NCBI GenBank assembly: GCA_001798105.1 | Contig: MGRI01000002.1 | Coordinates: 1-5,357, forward strand | Source: Deltaproteobacteria bacterium RIFCSPHIGHO2_02_FULL_40_11 | GTDB taxonomy: Bacteria > Bdellovibrionota > JACOXK01 > 2-02-FULL-40-11 | DNA length: 5,357 nucleotides | Direction of reading: 5' to 3' | Shown here: in pieces, positions 1 through 5,357 of the stretch | Position numbering within the stretch: position 1 is the stretch's first letter | Layout: every line of letters begins with the position of its first letter | The notes under the pieces: model-generated | Told to the model about the DNA's origin: nothing | Databases searched by the model: none | Seen by the model: only the letters and a program-made list of their open reading frames with translations | Made by a program: the position numbers and the translations under genes

Positions 1-1
1 T

Positions 2-55
2 CCAAGCGTGGGCGGAAACTTTGATGTGCATATTGGATTTCGATATTATTTGTAA
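2..55 (+). CDS. 3' end of a probable outer-membrane beta-barrel protein (5' truncated by window edge)
   Basis: The frame starting at base 2 is open to a TAA at 53-55 and reads PSVGGNFDVHIGFRYYL. The last eleven residues alternate strictly: F, V, I, F, Y and L fall on one face, and D, H, G, R and Y on the other. That is the pattern of a final transmembrane beta-strand, and proteins folded by the BAM machinery usually end in such a strand with aromatic residues close to the C-terminus. The terminal residue here is Leu rather than the more typical Phe or Tyr, with two Tyr just before it. Only 17 residues are visible, so the specific family cannot be named. A soluble protein ending in a beta-strand is an alternative. 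The stop lies directly before the repeat element at 56. Confidence 0.5.
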   Translation, partial: PSVGGNFDVHIGFRYYL

Positions 56-151
56 GAGATCCTTCGCTTCGCTCAGGATGAAATGTGCCTTCGGCACATT
101 TCACTTCGAGCACCGAAGGTGCGAGAAAGTCCCCTCGCACATCAGGATGAC
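56..151. repeat. Dispersed-type intergenic repeat with three hairpins and a 9-bp direct repeat
   Basis: This block starts directly after the upstream stop codon. It opens with GAGATCCTTCGCTTCGCTCAGGATGA, in which ATCCT (59-63) and AGGAT (75-79) are inverted. A perfect hairpin follows at 79-103, with an 11-bp stem (79-89 with 93-103) and a TTC loop. Next is a small hairpin at 110-122 (GCACC-GAA-GGTGC), which competes with a 7-bp stem at 119-125 and 134-140. TCAGGATGA occurs twice in direct orientation, at 73-81 and 142-150. From general knowledge, sequences of the type CCTTCGCTTCGCTCAGGATGA and its complement are scattered between genes in many environmental bacterial genomes; copy number here is unknown. 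None of the hairpins is followed by a T-run, so a classical intrinsic terminator is not supported, although folding after the upstream stop could protect the transcript end. There is no coding potential. Confidence 0.6.
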
Positions 152-195
152 ACTATTTACTTGAGCTTGGGCGTTAGACACGTTACCCTTTTTAA

Positions 196-828
196 ATGTC
201 CAAGGTTTCGTTGTATGATTTAGAGTACGTTATTTTCGATTTTGAAACAACGGGCTTATATGCCAATCAAAACGACGATATTTTAGAAATTGGGGCCATT
301 AAAATGAAAGGCGACCAACCCACGGGGGATATCTTTAGTACGCTCGTTAATATTCAGCGCAAAATCCCAAAAGCGGCCACGGCTGTAAATGGCATTACAA
401 ATCAAGATATTAAAGACCAACCCACCATTGAAGAAGTTTTTCCCAAATTTATTCACTTTATTGGCAACAAGGTCCTCCTGGCACACAATGCTGAATTTGA
501 TTTAAGCTTTATTGAGCGCTATTTAAAAAGATTCCCTAGGGTCAGCCTCAATAATCCCTGCTTAGACACTTTACAGCTTTCCAGGATGCTCTACCCTTAT
601 GAAAAAAAACATAATCTCGATGCCATTGCCGCTCGCTTTGAAATTCGCCAGCAACTGGATACCCGGCACCGATCGGTTGGCGATTGTCTGCTCACCGCAA
701 AAATATTTGGAGAATTTTTAAAAACACTCAAACGAAGGCGGGCTGCAACGCTGGCCCATGTGAAAGCGTGCTTGTTTAAAGCTCCTAAAATTGAGCAGCC
801 ACAAGCACAAGCACTTTCTCTTTTTTAA
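196..828 (+). CDS. DnaQ-family 3'-5' exonuclease (DEDDh), Pol III epsilon-like
   Basis: A 210-residue cytoplasmic exonuclease of the RNase T/DnaQ fold, predicted to remove nucleotides from DNA 3' ends using two metal ions. All five DEDDh catalytic residues are visible: D15 and E17 in DFETTG (ExoI), D102 in HNAEFD (ExoII), and H158 and D163 in the H-x4-D ExoIII motif, with D124 in CLDT also typical. The domain fills about residues 10-178. A basic tail follows (KRRRAAT near 179-185) and ends in QALSLF, which resembles a sliding-clamp binding peptide. The ATG is preceded directly by an in-frame TAA (193-195), so no longer ATG-initiated form exists, and no good Shine-Dalgarno is seen. A weak promoter-like pair (TTGAGC 161-166, TACCCT 184-189) is unconvincing. 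The gene ends in a one-base overlap with the ATPase gene. It could be the replicative proofreading subunit or a stand-alone repair exonuclease; the family call is firm, the role is not. Confidence 0.9.
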   Translation: MSKVSLYDLEYVIFDFETTGLYANQNDDILEIGAIKMKGDQPTGDIFSTLVNIQRKIPKAATAVNGITNQDIKDQPTIEEVFPKFIHFIGNKVLLAHNAEFDLSFIERYLKRFPRVSLNNPCLDTLQLSRMLYPYEKKHNLDAIAARFEIRQQLDTRHRSVGDCLLTAKIFGEFLKTLKRRRAATLAHVKACLFKAPKIEQPQAQALSLF

Positions 829-3515
829 TGCCCTATCAAGCCACATCTCTTTTGATTGACGAAGAAGCCTATACAAAAGAAGCCGAAACCGTTTGCCAAG
901 AACTTCGCTCAAACTTTGAATCTGGACTTTCGGAAGCTGAAGCCCAAAAACGCTTGTCTTATTTTGGGCCCAATAAAATTCCCACGGGAAAAACTCTCAA
1001 TCTTCTAACCCTGTTTCTCAAACAATTTAAAGATTTTATGATTTTGGTCCTCATGGGAGTTGCCGCCATTTCTTATGTCTCGCACGAGGTCAAAGATGCG
1101 ATTGTCATTATGGCCGTTGTTGTCATCAACACTCTTTTAGGATTTTATCAAGAATACAAGGCTGAAAAAACCATCGAAAGCTTGAAAAAAAGCGCATCTC
1201 CCAAAGCACGTGTCATGCGGGAGGAAAAAGTAAAAATCATTCCGACGCAAGAAGTCGTTCCCGGAGATATTTTAATCATTGAAGAAGGCGATATGGTTCA
1301 AGCCGATGGACGCCTTTTTGAACTCATTCATCTATCCACCATGGAATCTTTTCTCACAGGAGAATCGCTTCCCGTTTTAAAAACAAAAGAAACACTTGAT
1401 AAAAAAAATATCTCAATTGGAGACCGGATCAATACGGTTTATCGAGGCTCTACCGTTGCGTCTGGGCATGGCAGAGTCATTGTTACCCACACAGGCGAAG
1501 ATACAGAACTTGGAAAAATCGCGCATCTGATTACAGAAATTAAAGACCAACCCACGCCTTTGGAATTAAAACTGAAAGCGCTCGGAAAAAACCTGGTCAT
1601 GCTCACCATTATTTTATGTTTATTGGTGGCAACGATTGGCATTTTACAAGGACTTCCAACCCTCATGATGCTCAAAACGGCTGTCGTTTTGGGGGTCTCT
1701 TGTATTCCTGAAGGCTTGGTGGCGGTCGTTACCATTGCTTTAGCTCTGGGCGTACAACGCATGGCAAAGAAAAAAGCAATTATTCGAAGGCTTCCTGCCG
1801 TTGAAACCTTAGGTGCAGTGACAACGATCTGCTCAGATAAAACCGGGACCCTCACCCAAGGTCAAATGATGGCACAAACCATTTTATTTCCGGAACAAGA
1901 AATTCAAATTACAGGACACGGCATTGAACCTGAAGGTGATTTTTTAATGGAAGGCAAAAAAATAACGCATTTCACACCAGACCAGGAACTTTTATTCACT
2001 GCAGCCGCCTTGTGTAACAATGCAACCCTTCAAGTTAAAGAAAACACCTGGGAAGCTTTTGGAGACCCCACAGAAGTTGCACTGATGGTCATGGCTGCAA
2101 AAGCAAAATATTTTAATGAAGAACTTCAAGAACGTTTTCGATTTCTAAATGAAGCTCATTTCGACACCCTTCGAAAATGCATGAGCAAGGTCTTTACAGA
2201 CCAAAAAACGCAGGAAACTTATATTTTTACCAAAGGCGCACCTGAAAAAATCTTAGAAATTTCGCATTTAGAGGCCTCCCAAAAAGAAGCGCTTCAAAAA
2301 AAAGTAGATACCTATACCTTACAAGGCTTTCGGGTTTTGGCCATGGCCACTCAAAAAATATCGGATGCCCAAAAACATCAACGCCCCACCTTCCTTGAAA
2401 AAGATTTAATTTTACTGGGATTTGTTGCCATTTCAGATCCCATTCGAAAAGAAACCCCGCTTGCGATTCAAAAATGCCAAGAAGCTGGCATCCAAACGCT
2501 GATCTTAACAGGAGATCATCTGAATACCGCAACCTATATTGGCGAAAAACTGGGAATTGCAAAAAATAAAGCCCAAGTGATTCATTCTGAAAAATTGGAG
2601 AATTTAAGTCACGCTGCTTTTGATGAAGCCATGACGCAGCACACCGTTTTAGCCCGTGTTTCCCCCCAAATTAAATTAAAAGTGGTGGAATCTTTTCGAA
2701 GGCAAAATCAAATTGTAGCCATGACAGGTGACGGCGTAAACGACGCCCCTGCCATTAAGCGCGCCAATATCGGCATTGCCATGGGAAGAGCTGGCACAGA
2801 TGTTGCCAAAGAAGCGGCAGACATTGTTTTGGCAGACGATAATTTTGCAACCATTGTGGCAGCCATTGAAGAAGGAAGAACCATTTACGATAATATTCTA
2901 AAATTTATTCGCTACCTGCTTTCTTGTAATATGGGAGAAATTTTTATTATGCTCATTGCCACACTTTTTGCCCTGCCCTTACCGTTTTTACCCATTCAAA
3001 TTCTATGGCTCAACTTGGTGACAGACACGCCGCCTGCCTTGGCGCTGGGCGTAGACCCTGCTTCAAGCGATGTGATGCAACGCCCCCCAAGACACCCAAA
3101 ATCTTCTCTTTTTTCACGGCCCATGATTCATGATGTTCTTTTAAATGGATTTATTATGTCGCTCATTGTTTTAGGGATTTTTCTTTATGAACTTTATATT
3201 GAAAATACAACACTCCCCAAAGCCAGAACCCTTTCTTTTTCAACCCTTGTCTTTGTACAACTTTTTCATGCCTTTAATTGTCAATCCAGGGCGCAATCTA
3301 TTTTTAAGACAGGTCTTTTTACAAATAAATATCTCATTTTTGCCATTCTTATTTCCATTTTTTTACTCTTGGCAGGTCTTTACATTCCAAATCTGAAAAC
3401 CATTTTTGAACTCACATCGCTTTCTCTTTTTGAGTGGGGCAAATGTTTTGGGATTTCTATCTTCATTATTGCGGCCGTTGAATTACAAAAAGTGTTTTTG
3501 AGGAAAAAGGCTTGA
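828..3515 (+). CDS. Calcium-type cation-transporting P-type ATPase (P2 family, SERCA/PMCA-like)
   Basis: A complete 895-residue inner-membrane ion pump that uses ATP to move cations, most likely Ca2+ out of the cytoplasm. In order: a cation-ATPase N-terminal domain (about 15-58), M1-M2 (about 62-108), an actuator domain with TGES (177-180), M3-M4 (about 254-309) with IPEGL (E295), the phosphorylation site CSDKTGTLT (D337), a nucleotide domain with FGDPTE (411-416) and KGAPE (469-473), TGDH (561-564), the hinge TGDGVND (633-639), and M5-M10 (about 692-888). Predicted ion ligands are E295 (M4), N701 and E704 (M5), and N729, T732 and D733 (M6), matching the SERCA ligands. The M8 position occupied by Glu in SERCA is Q811, as in plasma-membrane Ca2+ pumps. 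Length is normal for bacterial members. Its ATG shares one base with the exonuclease stop (TAATG) and has no purine-rich ribosome site, so translation probably depends on reinitiation. Na+ or Mn2+ as substrate is not excluded. Confidence 0.93.
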   Translation: MPYQATSLLIDEEAYTKEAETVCQELRSNFESGLSEAEAQKRLSYFGPNKIPTGKTLNLLTLFLKQFKDFMILVLMGVAAISYVSHEVKDAIVIMAVVVINTLLGFYQEYKAEKTIESLKKSASPKARVMREEKVKIIPTQEVVPGDILIIEEGDMVQADGRLFELIHLSTMESFLTGESLPVLKTKETLDKKNISIGDRINTVYRGSTVASGHGRVIVTHTGEDTELGKIAHLITEIKDQPTPLELKLKALGKNLVMLTIILCLLVATIGILQGLPTLMMLKTAVVLGVSCIPEGLVAVVTIALALGVQRMAKKKAIIRRLPAVETLGAVTTICSDKTGTLTQGQMMAQTILFPEQEIQITGHGIEPEGDFLMEGKKITHFTPDQELLFTAAALCNNATLQVKENTWEAFGDPTEVALMVMAAKAKYFNEELQERFRFLNEAHFDTLRKCMSKVFTDQKTQETYIFTKGAPEKILEISHLEASQKEALQKKVDTYTLQGFRVLAMATQKISDAQKHQRPTFLEKDLILLGFVAISDPIRKETPLAIQKCQEAGIQTLILTGDHLNTATYIGEKLGIAKNKAQVIHSEKLENLSHAAFDEAMTQHTVLARVSPQIKLKVVESFRRQNQIVAMTGDGVNDAPAIKRANIGIAMGRAGTDVAKEAADIVLADDNFATIVAAIEEGRTIYDNILKFIRYLLSCNMGEIFIMLIATLFALPLPFLPIQILWLNLVTDTPPALALGVDPASSDVMQRPPRHPKSSLFSRPMIHDVLLNGFIMSLIVLGIFLYELYIENTTLPKARTLSFSTLVFVQLFHAFNCQSRAQSIFKTGLFTNKYLIFAILISIFLLLAGLYIPNLKTIFELTSLSLFEWGKCFGISIFIIAAVELQKVFLRKKA

Positions 3516-3687
3516 AAAACCTGCCAAACGCACGTGTAATTTTAATCCCTTCAGGACCGGCAGTCGCCCCGCTCCAGCGGCGGAGCGCTGCCTGCCCGTC
3601 TCGGTCGTTTGCGCTTCGCGACCGAGCCAAACGACCTCCGACAGGCTCCTTCAGGGAATAAAATTACACGTGCGTTTGGCGGGTTTT
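3516..3687. repeat. 172-bp GC-rich palindromic element between convergent genes; possible bidirectional terminator
   Basis: The arms 3516-3556 and 3647-3687 are inverted copies of each other, matching at 37 of 41 positions, with an uninterrupted 22-bp core (3523-3544 with 3659-3680). The 90-base centre has 66 G or C, far richer than the flanking genes. It holds further stems: GGCAG/CTGCC (3559-3563, 3588-3592) around CGCTCC/GGAGCG (3570-3575, 3582-3587), an 8-bp stem CTCGGTCG/CGACCGAG (3600-3607, 3619-3626), and an overlapping 9-bp stem GGTCGTTTG/CAAACGACC (3603-3611, 3628-3636) that cannot form together with it. The element begins one base after the ATPase stop and ends 18 bases before the mgtE stop. 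Each strand leaves the long stem into TTTT, so it could terminate both converging transcripts. The size and layering also fit a dispersed palindromic repeat or a small non-autonomous mobile element. No coding potential. Confidence 0.75.
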
Positions 3688-3705
3688 CGAGTTAGCAGGT
3701 TTTCA

Positions 3706-5052
3706 TTAAACAAGATACTGTATCAGTAAAGCAGAAAGTCCCAGGAAAAAGAAAAATCCAAAGCAATCTGTAAATGTTGTCACCACGACTGTTGAGGCAA
3801 CCGCAGGGTCAATTTTAAGCGCCTTGAGTCCGACGGGTACCAAAACACCCACCAACCCAGACACAAAAAGATTCCCAATCATGGCGAGCATTAAAATAAC
3901 ACCCAGCATGGGGATCCCCTTCCACACATAGGCAATCACAGCCATCATGAGGCCTGTTAGAATCCCATTGGCAACCCCTAATAAAACCTCTTTTCGAACC
4001 GCGCGCCAAACATCCCTTAAAACCAATTCTCCCATCGAAAGCCCTCGAATGGTAACGACGAGCGTTTGGGTACCGGCATTGCCCCCCATACTGGCGACAA
4101 CGGGTAAAAATACGGCTAAAAGCGCCACTTTTTGAATGGTCCCTTCATAGAAGGCCACCACATTGGCAGCTAAAACAGCGGTGGCCAAGTTAACCATAAG
4201 CCCCGGCGCGCGTTTTGTAATGGAACTACGCACCGGTGTAAAAACACGTTCGTCTTTTTCAATCCCTGCCATACGATAGAGGTCTTGCATCGATTCTTCT
4301 TGAACGACTTCAATCACATCATCGACGGTAATGACCCCCAAAAGGCGACTTTCATCATCCACAACGGGAACGGCTAAAAAATTATACCTTGAAATTTTTT
4401 GTGCCACTTCTTTTTGAGACATCGAAGCATTCACAGCCACAACATTGGTATCCATCATTTCTTTCAAAACCGATGTTCCAGAAGACATGATGAGTTGCCG
4501 CAAAGAAATAATACCCACCAATTTCCGTTCTTCATCCACGACATACAGGTAAAACACCATTTCTATTTTGGTTTGTTTTCGCAGCTGATGAATGGCTTCG
4601 GTAACGGTGGACGTATGTATCAGCGCAAACACGTTTGGGTTCATAATGCCCCCCGCTGTGTCTTTGCTATAAGTTAAAAGCCGCTGAAGCTGTTTTTTCT
4701 TTTCAGGATCCGCAACATCTAAAAGACGTTGTTTTTGAACTTCTGAAATTTTTCCCAAAAGATCAGCCGCATCGTCGGGTTGAAGCTCTTGTAATACGCC
4801 CGCCATAAATTCTTGAGGGGCTTCGGTTACAATTGTTTCTAAAAGTTCAGAAGAAAAATCGCGAATGGTATTTGAAACAACGCGCTTATGAAATAAAGAG
4901 GATAGAAGCCCTTTTTTCTGAACGGAATCGAGTTCTTGAAAAATCATCTCAATTTCTGCTTGTGTGGATGTCCTTAAAATCTTCTCAATCTTATCAGGGG
5001 ACCCCACCCTTAAAAGCTTGGAAATAATTTTTAAAAGGACGTCTTGCTTCAT
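3706..5052 (-). CDS. mgtE: MgtE-type magnesium channel/transporter
   Basis: A complete 448-residue inner-membrane protein that lets Mg2+ into the cell, known in characterised relatives to work as a homodimer closed by Mg2+ binding to its cytoplasmic part. In order: an MgtE N-domain (about 1-130) with PDDAADLL (92-99), TAGGIM (132-137), a pair of CBS domains (about 135-255), a linking plug helix (about 256-280), and five membrane helices (about 283-446). Family signatures are GGNAGTQT (323-330), DPAVAS (415-420) and TTFTDCFGF (425-433), where D429 corresponds to the pore Mg2+-binding Asp of the Thermus thermophilus protein. Length is normal (about 450). The start is preceded by AAAGG (5057-5061), a weak Shine-Dalgarno four bases from the ATG. 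It converges on the ATPase gene and diverges from the gene at 5106. The 53-base leader is too short for an M-box Mg2+ riboswitch, so control by the protein itself is more likely. Confidence 0.96.
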   Translation of the reverse strand: MKQDVLLKIISKLLRVGSPDKIEKILRTSTQAEIEMIFQELDSVQKKGLLSSLFHKRVVSNTIRDFSSELLETIVTEAPQEFMAGVLQELQPDDAADLLGKISEVQKQRLLDVADPEKKKQLQRLLTYSKDTAGGIMNPNVFALIHTSTVTEAIHQLRKQTKIEMVFYLYVVDEERKLVGIISLRQLIMSSGTSVLKEMMDTNVVAVNASMSQKEVAQKISRYNFLAVPVVDDESRLLGVITVDDVIEVVQEESMQDLYRMAGIEKDERVFTPVRSSITKRAPGLMVNLATAVLAANVVAFYEGTIQKVALLAVFLPVVASMGGNAGTQTLVVTIRGLSMGELVLRDVWRAVRKEVLLGVANGILTGLMMAVIAYVWKGIPMLGVILMLAMIGNLFVSGLVGVLVPVGLKALKIDPAVASTVVVTTFTDCFGFFFFLGLSALLIQYLV

Positions 5053-5105
5053 AATACCTTTATATTTTTTTTCTTCTGATATATAAAGAACTTTATATGG
5101 GAACC
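5053..5105. promoter_or_regulatory. Divergent AT-rich intergenic region with an 18-bp palindrome (5081-5098)
   Basis: These 53 bases separate the mgtE start (- strand) from the start of the gene at 5106 (+ strand), so promoters for both should lie here or reach into the coding ends. ATATAAAG-AA-CTTTATAT at 5081-5098 is a perfect 8-bp inverted repeat around AA. It supplies TATA-like hexamers in both directions, so it may be a shared -10 region or the operator of a dimeric regulator. I found no convincing -35 element at the right distance on either strand, so no exact promoter is claimed. A run of eight T (5065-5072) sits between the palindrome and the mgtE ribosome site. Confidence 0.4.
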
Positions 5106-5357
5106 ATGGAAATTGGACTTTTAGGGATTTTACTCGTTACCTTTTTTGGCCCTTTTATCAACCGAAAGCTTGAACATAACCTGGAAGCTTTTTTGTTTGT
5201 GATGGGCATTTCTGCCACAACGATTTCTGGCGCCTGGAGCGGGCATTTGATTCACGAGGCATTTAAAGAACCCCTTCCTATTTCTTCTGTCGTCTTGGTG
5301 GCAGGCTATCTTTTTAAATACACACGCCACTATTTAGATCACCTGGTACGGTTTGCC
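5106..5357 (+). CDS. N-terminal part of a membrane protein resembling the DUF1646 family (3' truncated by window edge)
   Basis: The frame from ATG 5106 stays open for 84 codons to the window end with no stop. The protein starts MEIGLLGILLVTFFGPF and has a first hydrophobic helix (about 3-17), then RKLEHNLEAF, a second hydrophobic stretch (about 28-43) ending in SGAW (41-44), a loop with EAFKEPLPIS (51-60), and a third hydrophobic stretch (about 59-70). The 'EHNLEAFLF-MG-SGAW' pattern resembles DUF1646, a family of multi-pass bacterial and archaeal proteins of about 350 residues. Some members have been labelled cation transporters without, to my knowledge, firm biochemistry. This match is from memory. 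A GGGA four bases upstream of the ATG is a weak ribosome site. An in-frame ATG at 5097 is a possible earlier start but overlaps the palindrome. It diverges from mgtE. Function is inferred only. Confidence 0.65.
   Translation, partial: MEIGLLGILLVTFFGPFINRKLEHNLEAFLFVMGISATTISGAWSGHLIHEAFKEPLPISSVVLVAGYLFKYTRHYLDHLVRFA

Noticed and set aside
79..103. Perfect hairpin after the outer-membrane gene as a Rho-independent terminator.
   Set aside because: The stem is followed by CTTCGAG rather than a T-run, and the hairpin is better explained as part of the repeat element.
173..179. GTTAGAC fits the GTTRRRY core of an integron attC site, just downstream of a hairpin-rich block.
   Set aside because: No RYYYAAC partner box exists in the preceding 115 bases, which contain no AAC at all, and there is no integrase gene or cassette-like gene array. 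Chance match.
161..189. TTGAGC and TACCCT spaced by 17 bases as a sigma-70 promoter for the exonuclease operon.
   Set aside because: The -10 box has only three of six consensus bases, and it would leave almost no leader before the ATG. Too weak to call.
1439..1855. 138-codon open frame on the - strand inside the ATPase gene.
   Set aside because: It lies opposite strongly conserved motifs (IPEGL to DKTGTLT) of a clear P-type ATPase, has no recognisable protein features, and is a shadow of that coding sequence.
2227..2562. 111-codon open frame on the - strand inside the ATPase gene.
   Set aside because: It is antisense to the nucleotide and phosphorylation domains, its composition looks like a reversed coding frame, and there is no ribosome site or known motif.
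4399..4677. 92-codon + strand open frame within mgtE.
   Set aside because: It is the reverse of the CBS-domain region of mgtE, with a His/Phe/Arg-rich translation typical of a shadow frame.
5053..5105. M-box (ykoK) Mg2+ riboswitch upstream of mgtE.
   Set aside because: The gap to the divergent gene is 53 bases, far shorter than the roughly 160-base M-box, and has no GC-rich stems.
5130..5330. 66-codon - strand open frame at the right edge.
   Set aside because: The + strand frame from 5106 covers the same bases, has membrane-protein character and resembles a known family, so the - strand frame is the shadow.

Overview
The window looks like part of a moderately AT-rich genome from a Gram-negative, probably environmental and uncultured bacterium. 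The Gram-negative call rests mainly on the first 55 bases. They encode the last 17 residues of a protein that ends in an alternating polar/hydrophobic strand, as outer-membrane beta-barrels do. The upstream intergenic repeat resembles the dispersed 'CCTTCGCTTCGCTCAGGATGA' type repeats that I recall from many environmental genomes. I cannot place the phylum with confidence.

Layout: (1) 2-55, the 3' end of an outer-membrane-like gene on the + strand. (2) 56-151, a hairpin-rich repeat whose internal block is bracketed by a 9-bp direct repeat. (3) 196-3515, a two-gene + strand unit: a DnaQ-family (DEDDh) 3'-5' exonuclease overlapping by one base (TAATG) with a complete calcium-type P-type ATPase. 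(4) 3516-3687, a 172-bp GC-rich palindromic element with 41-bp near-perfect arms, lying exactly between two convergent genes. (5) 3706-5052 on the - strand, a complete MgtE magnesium channel. (6) 5053-5105, a short AT-rich divergent intergenic region with an 18-bp palindrome. (7) 5106 to the window end, the first 84 codons of a membrane protein resembling the DUF1646 family of presumed cation transporters.

Three of the four genes with substantial sequence here encode inner-membrane proteins. Two of them are clearly for divalent cations: an ATP-driven pump, probably Ca2+ export, and a Mg2+ channel gated by its own cytoplasmic domains. The partial third may also move cations. The stretch therefore reads as a cation-homeostasis neighbourhood, with a DNA-processing exonuclease coupled to the pump for no obvious reason. 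No RNA genes, CRISPR arrays or insertion-sequence transposases are visible. No gap between genes exceeds 300 bases. The most interesting non-coding signals are the two intergenic repeat elements; the coding genes are ordinary members of known families.
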